The notes beneath the pieces were generated by a model. That model was not told the DNA's origin. It saw only the letters and a program-made list of their open reading frames with translations, and ran no database searches. Source: Nageia nagi (lineage: Eukaryota; Pinophyta). Taken from it: DNA of 64,000 nt. Of this stretch, positions 35,508 to 45,302 are shown piece by piece (positions within the stretch are counted from its first letter, which is position 1; every line of letters starts with the position of its first letter). The DNA is taken from positions 162,626,001 through 162,690,000 of the forward strand of contig JBITNC010000001.1 in assembly GCA_050084985.1 (NCBI GenBank). Direction: 5' to 3'. A program made the translations under genes and the position numbers.

Positions 35508-36597
35508 CTATGTTGGAGAATTTTGCTCTTGTGGTGACTTCTCTACATGATCATCCAACCAGTTAGGTGCAGGCAAAGAATCATCTGTATTAGACACCTC
35601 AGCATGAGAGGTCGTATCCTCAGAAAGTTCATTGAACTTAACATCCCTAAAAATAAAGACTATTTTTATGGGATGAAGAGTAGAGCCTGTAACCTCTATG
35701 CTGATTATCATACCCCACAAAGATGCATTTTTCTGATCGTTTATCTAGCTTCTTTCTTTTCTCTGAGGTAATGAAGGCAAATGCATCACAACCGAAGACC
35801 CTGAAGTGTGAGAGGTTAGGTTTCTTTCCTGTCCATGCTTCATATGGAGTTTTACCTTCAACTGCCTTAGTAGGAAACCTATTTAGGGTGTGAATAGCAG
35901 TGTGAATAGCTTCTCCCCATAAGAAACTAGGAAGGTTACCCAACATGCATCTTGCCATTTCCATAATGGTGCGATTCTTCCTTTTAGCAACTCCATTTTG
36001 CTGAGGGGTGTAAGGGATTGTGAATTGTCTCTTAATCCCATGTTTAACACAATAGTTGTTAAACTCATTACTATTATATTCACCCCCATTATCAGATCTC
36101 AGCATCTTGATCTTAAAATCAGTTTGATTTTCAACAAGTGCCTTGAAGTATCTAAACCTGTCAAAAGTTTGATCCTTATGCTCAAGTAGATAACCAAATG
36201 TCATCCTACTGAAGTCATCAATGAAGGTTAGAACATAAGAAGCTCCCTCTAGGGACTTAGTCTGAAAAGGACCCATCAAATCTGAATGCACAAGCTGAAG
36301 AGGATGAGTAGCCCGAGTTGCCTTATCTTTTTCAAACTTTTGCCTATACATCTTTCCTAGAATGCACCTTTCACAAAGACCAATTATGGGTGAAATATTA
36401 GGTAAACCTTCCACAAGTGCTTGAGTTTTCATATCTTGAATACTCTTGTGGTTAAGGTGCCCTAATCATTGATGCCAAAGATTTCCTTTTGAATAAACAT
36501 TTGCAACAAGACAAAATTTTAAAGGTACTTGATCCATAATATAAAGGTCATCCTTTACTGATCCTTTCATCAAGGTGGCAAGTCCTTTCTTAACACA
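35508..36597 (-). pseudogene. Copia integrase of element C, catalytic Glu replaced by Lys
   Basis: The 36,432-35,647 frame holds a zinc-finger remnant (CERCILGKMYRQ), the first catalytic Asp in LVHSDLMGPF, the second in RSDNGGEYNS, and the third-residue motif NGVAKRKNRTIMEMAR. Thirty-five residues after the second Asp, the position that is Glu in copia integrases (NGVAERKN) is Lys. In-frame stops occur at 36,466 (CGA-to-TGA type, in HQ*LGH) and 35,508. A one-base expansion of an A-run near 35,664 shifts the frame; the reading continues at 35,720-35,508 (KIVFIFRDVKFNEL). Integration activity would be abolished by the Lys alone. Confidence 0.92.
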
Positions 36598-37821
36598 CTA
36601 GGAGTGTGAGTTAAACTCAAATGAGCATCCTTTCCTTGTAATCTGAATCATGGAGATGAGATTCATCCTTAGTTTAGGCACATAAAAGACATTATCAAGA
36701 GTCTTTCCATGAATCTTCACACTCCCTATTCCTTGAACATCAAGGACTGTATTATCACCTATCACAACTGCATCCTTTTTGTACTTATGAAAGTTTTCAA
36801 ACTTATCCTTTTCATAACACATGTGATTAGTGCATCCTGAATCAATAATCCAATCATTTGAAATAGTTTGAGTCATTGAGTAGTAGGCAACAGTAGCAGT
36901 ATGCTTGTTCTTCTTTCTATTATTAAAATTTCTCACATTTGCATTTCCCTTACCTTTTTGAGCAAATTTCTTTTTACGATAATCATACTCTTTGTGCCCA
37001 AAGATACCACAAAAGTTACAATTTCCATCAAACTTTTCTTGAGGTGTTGGATTGCTTGATCCAAATTTGTCATTCCTTTGTCTATAGTTGCCATGATTGT
37101 TGCTACCCTTTTTGTCATACTTCCTGAAGGTAGATGAGGACTTGTTGTCTTTGAATTTATAATGTTTGAACTTTTTCTTGAAAGGAGTTTTGGTTGCTCC
37201 TAGAGCAATGCTATTGTCCTTTGGAGAAAGGTTCAACATTTTCTTGTTCAAAGTTTCCTCATGCTTCAGAAGGAGTCTAGAAAGGTTATCAAGTGAGATG
37301 ACATCTTCTTCATCATCAAGCCTTGTTTCCATAACTGTGACAAAGTTGCTGAACTTTGTAGTAAAGCTTTGAAGAATGATGAAGACCATGAACTCATCAT
37401 TGATCCAGTTGCACCCACAACCAACCAGTTGTGTCCTGAGGTCAATGATTTTGTTTAAGTAGATGGAGGCACTTTCATCTTCACTTTGTTGATATTGCAA
37501 CAACTTTTGTAGAATTGTAAACCTCCTTGAAAACTTGGACCTAAGGTAAATTTTCTTTAGCCTATCCCAAGCTTCCTTTGCTGAAGTTGATGAAGAAATC
37601 ATGAGAAGGACATCATCTGAAACTACACGATAAATCATTGAAGTTGCTAACTCATTCTTTGAGTTGTATACTTCAAGTGCCTTCTCATTGGTAGGAGCAA
37701 CCAAGTCTTCACTAACTGTCTGCCACAGCTTCCTTACTTGTAACTCAGCTTTCATATGAGGTTCCCATATTCCAAAGTTGGAACCGTCGAGTATATGCTT
37801 GGGAATGAAGGTTTCAACCAT
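36598..37821 (-). pseudogene. Copia gag-protease of element C
   Basis: One open frame of about 407 codons from the ATG at 37,821 (MVETFIPKHILDGSNFGIWE). This start matches gag of element B, so the upstream in-frame Met at 37,893 is probably not used. Capsid-like domain at about residues 1-200, then a Lys/Asn-rich region and the knuckle CNFCGIFGHKEYDY, in which the fourth zinc ligand is Tyr rather than Cys. The protease site DSGCTNHM is intact (near 36,840). The frame stops at 36,598 (TAG) before integrase, where a full element would read on. Because gag is otherwise uninterrupted, particle protein may have been kept under selection longer than pol. That is inference. Confidence 0.9.
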
Positions 37822-40721
37822 TGCTACAAAAAAGAGTAAATATGCAATAAGAATGCAAACTTTTACAATTTTCCATCTATACATATAAAACATCTAATAA
37901 GCAAACATGTCCTACATGTGCAAACTTATTAACCATGATCCATAAAAGGATAAAGTTGGGGTTGTTTTCTTATATAGAATTAGGCCTTCACCTGGATGCC
38001 CGCAAGGTGGAGCCCAGGTACTACCAGTCCTCAACCAGTTCACCTTGGTCAGTAATATACTCTCACTAGGAGAAGTACTAACTATTTTCCAAGGATTCGA
38101 CGTATCTTGGACCGGCCATTTTAATTATCTTGATTAAGGTTTTCAGTTTTCCTCCTAAGTTATCAGGATAATCCCTAAATGGATGTGCGGACATGTGGTA
38201 TCACTACACACATGCCTGTCCACCTAATAGAGTTATGTCCAATCCAACAGAGGTCTTAGGGGCAATTAAGATGGACTTACCACCACTTGGTTCTTCAGAC
38301 TAAAAAGGTTCCAGTATGCCCTGTCCTCACCTCGTGGCTCCCCAAACAAGTCATGTTGTGGAAAATACGTGCGGATGTATTCATTTTAGGGGTTACTTTC
38401 AAATTTTTGCGTATTGCAAGTAAAAGCAAATGTGCAAAAATATAAAGTAAAGTGAAAATACTCCATCCACACGAACTTGAAACCTTAAGAGTCCAAAATT
38501 GAGTCCAATGGGTTTTGTACTAACCCCTAAAGGACTTTTACATTTTTCATATTTTTGCTCAAGTTCAAAAATAATGAATTTTACAAATGCTAAGTCCTAT
38601 TTAGCATTAATCCATAACTTAAACATGTATTAGTCCATGACTTAAAATTAAGTTTTAAACATGCATCATGCATTTTAACTTATAAATTTAAGTACTAAGC
38701 ATGCTTTGATCCTAACAATGTTAAGAGGCATGCATTTTAAACTTAGCATGCAAGATCCATTTAGCATAACATGCAAGATCTATTTAGATTTAAGTAAAAA
38801 TGATAAAAATCCCCCCATTTGTACTTAAAGTGCTAACAACTTGGATGCTAAAAAATTACGTTTAAGTGTGAGTTGTTCCTTTTTGTCACTTAAGGGGTAA
38901 ACTTTAGATATTTAAGTGTGACTAAGGTAAAAAATCAAATCAAATTTGGAGTGGGTAAAAAAATAAAGACCCAACAACTAAAGGTTGACAAAGAAAATTA
39001 AAAATGGCCATGTGGAAGCCTCATGGAGGTGGAGAGGCTGGGTAAAGGTGGCAGGAGAGACCAAAGTGTGTAGAAGGGTGGTGAGTCACGTGGAGGGGGA
39101 GAGACTAGGCTGCAGAGGGAGTCCAAGGTGGCAAGGAGGCCGCGTAGGGGGTGGAGGGTGCGTGAGGCACGTGGGGTGGCTGTTGACCACCTAAGGCATG
39201 ATGTCAAGGTGTGCAGACTAGTTTGTGCATATCCTACGATTACTACAAATTAGTGGAATCCATGGAATTTGTGGTGGCAGCCTGGGAATATCTTAGGATC
39301 ATGGAAGTCCATGAAGCAATGTTTTTGGAAGGCACTGCTAGTGATCAACGTAGGCCATAGATAGGGCTGCATCATGCATCATGGAAAATAATTTATGGGC
39401 CTTATCTGTGCTACCATGGTCGCACATCTGGCTGGTGCATATCCTGTGATCATTATGAGCCATGAAACATGCTTCAACGCATCCATTTGGGTGCAAATTC
39501 TATGTGCATCACATCAAACACATTGTGAGCATATCCTGTGATCATGGCAAGCTAGGGAACTGTGTCTATGTCATGTAGCAACATGCCTTTCGGTGCTTGC
39601 ATTACTACGATCATGTGTAGGTGCTGCGAGTAATGGAGGCCATGCAATGGAGCTGAGTAATGGGGATAGCCTGTGAGGATGGTAGTCCATGATCAATGTC
39701 TACATCTGGTATTTTGCCAAACAATCCACGGACCTATCAATGTATCGGTGGTGAGCATATCGGATGATCATTGCAGGCCAGGAACCAAGCGGGATGAGGA
39801 GTAGGTGCGGGAGGAGCGCGAGTGGCGGTGGTGGCGTTGCACGTTGTGAACCCCCCCAAGTTAATTTTATATGGTTTAATTTTATTTAATCATGACCATA
39901 ATACATGTCTTTTGATTTGCCCTGACCCGCTTGTTTTGTTGTTTTGATTTATATTTTAAATGAATGTAAAATATAAAAAAATATACATATATTTTTTTAA
40001 TTATACTTTAAACAGATTTAAAATATAAAATATATATATTTTTGATTATGTTTAAACAAAAATACAATATATATATATATATATATATATTAGATTAAGC
40101 CTTTGAATATATTATTGTGCCTCTAAAATTGTGGTAGAATAAAAAAAATTGTCCTCCTCTCTAACTTTTTAAATATTCATGCCTCACTAAACATACCATT
40201 AACATAAAAAATGGTAGTATATGTAGGAGAAATTTCACAATAATATATTACTATTTTTTTAAGCAAATAGTAATAACATAATACTACTAACATAAAAAAT
40301 GTTAGTAAAAATATTGGCATTTCATAGTATCCTCTTGACAAAAATATAGCATGTATTGAGCATTTTTGTACAAAACAAAAAATGCTACTAACATAAGAGG
40401 TTAGTATAGAAAAAAAATACTTGCATTGTCATTTTAATCATATTTTGCAAGAAATAAGCTCCAATATCTCACAAAATATGTTAGTAGCTAATGCAATAAT
40501 CCAAAAAAAATGATCAAATGAGGAGGAAATTTATACCTTCTCTTAAAATTTACCTCACCAATGGGGTATAAGATGAGGAATGAAGAAGGATGAAGAACCT
40601 CCAAGATGTAGCTTCCACACCAAAAGAAGAGCTTCCACACAAAGAAGAGCTTCTACACAAAGAAGAAGAGCTTCCACAATAAGGAGAGTTTCTACACCTA
40701 GAAGAAGAGCTTCCACAACAA
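37822..40721 (-). other. 2.9-kb leader of element C
   Basis: Unusually long distance between PBS and gag. Conserved with element B at 37,975-38,400 and 40,527-40,720. The middle (38,990-39,850) is GC-richer and has no counterpart in B; its two overlapping frames (38,985-39,194 plus and 38,998-39,207 minus) mirror each other and look fortuitous. A (TA)n run lies at 40,067-40,091. The middle may be captured host DNA or simply family-specific leader. I cannot tell. Confidence 0.7.
40600..40720 (-). repeat. Short tandem repeat beside the PBS of element C
   Basis: On the minus strand GTGGAAGCTCTTCTTC-like units of 18-24 bp repeat about six times directly downstream of the PBS. Element B keeps two or three related units (about 23,300-23,333). 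The position suggests a leader RNA structure or packaging role, but that is speculation. Confidence 0.8.
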
Positions 40722-40734
40722 GGCTCTGATACCA
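40722..40734 (-). promoter_or_regulatory. Primer binding site of element C
   Basis: The minus strand reads TGGTATCAGAGCC, the standard plant copia PBS complementary to the 3' end of initiator tRNA-Met. It is separated from the 5' LTR by two bases (AT). It primes minus-strand DNA synthesis. Confidence 0.95.
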
Positions 40735-40736
40735 AT

Positions 40737-41219
40737 TGAAGGATTTGAACTATATCTAAACAAATCCTCTAGGACCTAAGACTAGAAAACTCAATCATAC
40801 ACAAGATAACACAATTACTCAAGATAACACAAGTGTAATGTGGTTCCTCCCTCCTTGGGAGTACATCCACAACTAGTATCTCAATTCTCAAGTATGCCTC
40901 TCTTACAACTATACTCTTCCTCTCCTACACAACTAGTAGAGTAATCTTACTCCAAGAACTTAGTTATGTTACAAGAGGAGAGGCCCTCTATTTATAGCTT
41001 GAGAGCACCTCCCTAACCTTCCTTTAACCCAAGGGTAAGGTTAGGGTTACATTAAATGTATCACCTAACTTCAACCTACCAACTAACCACTTTGGTAAAG
41101 TCAAAGTCTACATATTAAAGAATTCAATTAATCTCTTAAGGTATCTACATACCCTTAAGTGATTAATTGAATTTACAAGGAGTTTAGATATTCACAATAT
41201 TTCATTACAAATTCTAACA
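40737..41219 (-). repeat. 5' LTR of element C (483 bp)
   Basis: Carries the promoter. Compared with the 3' LTR it lacks one 18-bp unit and has three substitutions: 99.4% identity over the shared 483 positions, counted by eye. TG...CA ends are intact, and the right flank begins with the GTGTT duplication. Confidence 0.97.
40988..40996 (-). promoter_or_regulatory. TATA box of element C 5' LTR
   Basis: TATAAATAG on the minus strand, inside CAAGCTATAAATAGAGGG. A matching TATA-like sequence occurs at the same place in the LTR of element B. It probably sets the start of the genomic RNA. Confidence 0.75.
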
Positions 41220-41910
41220 GTGTTTACCACATGCCCTTGCCCCCAAGACTTCTAAAATCATGCACCTACACATTTTGTTGTTATTGTAAATGCTAAATGT
41301 GTTTATGTGTTAAGCTCCTGACATTTACCACATCTTCTCTCTCCCATTGATATTTCAAAAATAGTGCACATAGACATTTGATTTCATTAGTCACATGCTT
41401 AGCATTTACTATCAAGTAGTAAACACCTAGCATTTACAACTTGGGAGAGCCCACCTCCATTGCCAATAGTCCCACACATGCATAGTAGTTATCATTTAGT
41501 AGTAATCACCATGCATTTATTACATTTTCTCTATCACTTGGAATTTCTGCAAAGTAAATGTCTGGCATTTACAACTTTTTACCTCATCCATTAATATTTC
41601 AAATATTTTGCATGTGCGCAGTTATTTATCTTAGTTACACACCTAATATTTACTACCAAATAGTAAATGCCAAGCATTTATCACTTGTCTTCTCGTACCT
41701 CAATTTCTAATGGTCCCATACATGCACATTAATTCACTTTGTAACACGCTTGGTGTTTACTTCATAGTAATCACTAAGCATTTATTACATTTTCTCTATT
41801 GCCAAGCATTTACCATTTTTTTCTCTCTCCTCATACGATGGTGACAAGTGTCTTTGTAAATTATGATAAGTGTCCTTTTGACATTTATGGTTAGTGTAAA
41901 TGTCTAGCAT
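41220..41910. repeat. Palindrome-rich tandem repeat, about 242-bp unit
   Basis: Two diverged units, about 41,335-41,580 and 41,581-41,825, share ATTGATATTTCAAA-like sequence, CTAGCATTTAC, AGTAGTAA and TTTATTACATTTTCTCTAT. The words AGCATTTAC and GTAAATGCT recur in both orientations many times, for example AGCATTTACTATCAAGTAGT followed by AAACACC, which makes short near-palindromes. It continues the repeat at 32,461-32,575 across element C. Confidence 0.75.
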
Positions 41911-43607
41911 GATTATGAACATACCAAAAAAAAAGAAGATAGTTTATTTTGTTTCATTTTTGTAGTTTACAAGATTGCAGTAAACCATAAGAGAGCATGA
42001 GAGCATCAACAAACCATCTACACCAGGTATTCTTGAGACCATTCTACATTTGCATTTCATTGAACAATTTTTTTCTTTCTCTCTACATTTTATAGATCAT
42101 AATTTTCATTTCTATCAGTAACAAATTTTGATAATTAAGTCTAGAGAATAGTTAGTTAAATGTTGTTACTCTATTAGCATTTCAAAAATTATTAAAGTCC
42201 AAGGCATCAGGTATGGTTTTCTTGTCAATATTTGCATTCCATAAAACTATTTTAACCTTTCTTGTAGATTGCAAGGTAGAATTTGAAGAATATTTTTTTT
42301 GTAGTTGGATGGTGTTGATCTTCATATCGAAACCCTTAATTAGGTTTTATTTACCCAAAACCCTATCATTTTAAAAATTATTTAATCAAAATCCTAGCAC
42401 TTCAAAACCTTAGCATTTCAAAAAATATTTACTAAAAACCTTAGCATTTTTAAGAATATTTACTAGAAACCCTAGCATTTTGACATATCATTTCGAAATC
42501 CTAACATAAGGAAATCTCTCAATGTGTTTCTCCAAGTATGAAATCTTTATTTTGCTAACACTTAATCTAAATATGTCCACTTATAATTTGTTTTGTAAGG
42601 TTTATTCTAGTACTTTTAGTAGCATTAAATAATTTCAATATTACAAGAGGTTTTTAGAGAGTAGTTTTGTTGAATGCCTCATCTTGCATTGTCATTAGTT
42701 TTAGTGGGTACATAGTGTATGATAACCAAAATGAGTTGAAATTATATGGAGGTTGAATAATTCACTTTGATCAATAGTTCAACAATTTACTTTCTTCTTA
42801 TGTTTTGGATTCATTAAGTTCAAGAAGCTTGAATGTTTTTCATCACTCTAATGCATGTTGTCAACCTCATCAATTTAGGAGTGTTATTGTGGGAGTTTTA
42901 AATTCCCAAACCCAAAAGTTTAAATTTAATTTTAAGGAAGTTTTAGAGAAAGATATTGAATCATCTTCCTGAATGTGAATGCCAATTTATTGCTAGACCA
43001 TTCTCTACTAGGTGTTATTCTTAGTTTAAGAGAATATTTGCAAAGGTTGTAGAGTTTGGATGTACATCTGAAAATTGCATCTACTTATTATCCCTATATT
43101 ATGTAAAATTTGCATCAACATTTAAAGATTACCTTCATCTCACTTGAAAATTTCTCAACTTCAAATTTGAACAATAATTATTAATAGTTAAATATTCAAA
43201 ACATGGTGTAATTCTACCTAAAAATTTCTTGGTATTTTATCCATAGATAATATAAAATATGCATCAACCTTTAAAGAAATTACTACATATGATTTGTGCT
43301 TAGATGGTTGATGCATAAATAGACACAAGATAATATAATGATTATAAATGACATGATTGTAAAAAATGATTAAGGCAATAGAAAAGTACAATTAAGAGTT
43401 GCTCTATCAAAGTACAATATTAGTTGTATGTCATTCTCCAGATTTATTGTCCATCAAGTATTTTCTATTTCCTTCAAGTATTTCTTCTTTCATTTTTATG
43501 ATTCTTTCACCTCCTTCTCTAGCTCTTCATGCTACAATTGTATAGGATTTATGAAACTATGAACCATGTAACTATGCAAGACTCTTTAGATCTTGAATTA
43601 CTCTGCA
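41911..43607. other. Intergenic DNA, no gene seen
   Basis: Contains a short degenerate repeat at 42,360-42,500 (CCTAGCATTT and ATATTTACTA words, roughly 37-bp spacing). No domain recognised. Confidence 0.5.
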
Positions 43608-43790
43608 TCACCAATAATCTCCATGAGAACATTCTCCATGTTTGAAATGATGGAATCAATTTGAATCTCTCAAAATAATGTCCCTTGCAAAAATATTACA
43701 TATAAATTTGGTTGCTATATGACAATCAACACATACTTGAATATTCTTCAAAACTCTAATAACATTTCTAAGGGGAATCTTTTAAAACTG
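43608..43790 (-). pseudogene. DYW-domain C-terminus of a PPR protein (relic)
   Basis: Minus-strand reading: PLRNVIRVLKNIQVCVDCH, then ATKFICNIFARDIILRDSN, a TGA, FHHFKHGECSHGDYW and a stop at 43,608. This is the diagnostic end of plant PPR-DYW RNA-editing factors: the CxxCH zinc ligands, the FHHFK motif and the terminal DYW tripeptide. The single internal TGA sits where the family has Arg, consistent with CGA-to-TGA. No PPR repeats lie upstream. Instead the sequence joins exon-like pieces that do not resemble PPR proteins. Intact DYW domains act as cytidine deaminases in organelles; this piece cannot. Confidence 0.9.
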
Positions 43791-43812
43791 AAATGCAATT
43801 ATCAACACATAC

Positions 43813-44469
43813 CTTTTTTTTATCTTATTTCTTCCATTCCATATTCAATGTCATATCAAAATAAAAGTATGTAGCATCCTTGAGGCAAACATAAAAACTT
43901 TTTCCTAAACAATATTTGAAAAAAATAGTAAATTAATATATATATATATATTCAAAAATCAACTCTTACCAACTTCATCATGCATGACTTCATTGTCTCC
44001 TTTTACCCTTATTTCAATCCCCTTTTTTCCCTTTGATGTTGAAAATGTAGAGGGATCTTGATTAACTAACTTTGCACTTTCAACAATCATTTCTTCTTAA
44101 CCAATTCAAAAATAAATAATTTAATAATATTAATTCATAAATAAATAAAAAATAACAAATCATTAAAAATTATTACCATGTGGAGTGGTTGGAGAGTGTG
44201 GTCTACTGCTCGTGGTAGATGTAGGTTTAGAGGAAGTTCTAATACCCATTTCATACTCTATTTATTTAGATGTAAATATTCTCTTCATAATTTTAAACAT
44301 TTCTCATGCTAACTCTCCCTAAAAAAATGTTATTTTCCTTATAAAATCAAATCATAAATTAAAGTTTATTGATATTACATTAATAAATATTGATACTTGC
44401 TAATGCTTTCTTGTCCTCTATAGGATCATATGGTAATTGATCCTTTCCATATATTTTCTTTCTTCTCAT
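43813..44469 (-). pseudogene. Exon-like pieces of an unrecognised gene
   Basis: Minus-strand segments read like exons with splice signals: 44,469-44,398 (MRRKKIYGKDQLPYDPIEDK); 44,318-44,178 (two stops, then a Ser/Thr-rich KPTSTTSSRPHSPTT); 44,096-43,969 (VESAKLVNQDPSTFSTSKGK), ending at a GGTAAGAG donor; and 43,904-43,813 (FYVCLKDATYFYFDMTLNME). T-rich tracts ending in AG precede the second and fourth pieces. I do not recognise the protein. It may be a decayed host gene, or unrelated sequence joined to the DYW relic. Splice sites are inferred by eye. Confidence 0.35.
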
Positions 44470-44514
44470 GATGATCACTAAATAAAGGTAATTAAAAATT
44501 CAATATAATCACTA

Positions 44515-44652
44515 AAAAAACTTCATGTCATAAATAAATAAATAAAATTAAACTTCAGGTCATAAATAAATAAAAAATTAAGCCTAATGTCATAAATAAA
44601 AAAAATTAAGCCTAATGTCATAAATTAAAAAATAATTAAACCTAATATCATT
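44515..44652. repeat. Minisatellite, about 33-bp unit
   Basis: AATTAAGCCTAATGTCATAA-like units with A-rich spacers repeat about four to five times with small variations. Confidence 0.85.
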
Positions 44653-45302
44653 ATTTTTTTTTAAAATTAAATTTAATGTCTTAACCCTAATATTTTTGCA
44701 AAGTTCTAACCCTAGAAATATTTTCATGATGACATTGGTTTTCATGCACTTTGAACTTGGTAGGAGAATGTCTCAAGCCAACACTGAGAAGGTACACCAT
44801 GTTTAAGGAAGTATAGAAAACCCCATTGGATACACTTGAAAGGAGGGATAAAGTGAAAGCTATTGGAAGATTATAACGCATGAAAGATTATAATGCTATG
44901 TTACATACATGCAACTTGTCAATATAGGATTCACAGAGTTTTCTAGAAGAAAATAGTGGACAAGGTTGTTGTTTTGGTGGTGGTTATTATTGGTAGGAAT
45001 ACAGAAGGAAACTCATGTTGGTAAGAAGATTTAGTATTTGGTACATGAATTTCTAATACAAGTATTTGTATTCTAAAATTTATGTTTAAAATATAATTTC
45101 TTTTACATCTGTTTGTAAGAGTTTTGATGGAATATATTCTCAATTTTAGTACTAAGTTGTTTGGTTATAATAAGCATAGAGTATTGTATAATTTTGTGTG
45201 ATCATTTGAGTTTTAATTTCATGGTTTTCACTATTGTTACTATGTTTATCTTTTCCATGTTTTAGTTTTTTTGCTATTTTTGTAGGATATTTATACAAAT
45301 TC
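44653..45302. other. Intergenic DNA, no gene seen
   Basis: Two unremarkable minus-strand frames (44,687-44,881 and 44,943-45,143) without motifs. The telomere-like array starts at the right edge. Confidence 0.5.

Larger units (their letters stand above)
32576..41219 (-). mobile_element. Complete Ty1/copia LTR retrotransposon C (8.6 kb)
   Basis: Both LTRs (32,576-33,076 and 40,737-41,219) begin TGAAGG and end TAACA on the plus strand, giving TG...CA ends. The element is flanked by GTGTT on both sides (32,571-32,575 and 41,220-41,224), a clean target-site duplication. PBS and PPT are intact and correctly placed. Internal order on the minus strand is a 2.9-kb leader, gag-protease, integrase, RT, RNase H, then an 820-bp 3' noncoding region. 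The LTRs differ by three substitutions and one 18-bp repeat unit, so the insertion is recent. Pol nevertheless has at least eight in-frame stops and a frameshift. Confidence 0.97.

Noticed and set aside
38985-39207. Overlapping ORFs on both strands in the leader of element C
   Set aside because: The two frames mirror each other in a GC-richer stretch with few stop codons, and neither has a motif or a counterpart in element B.
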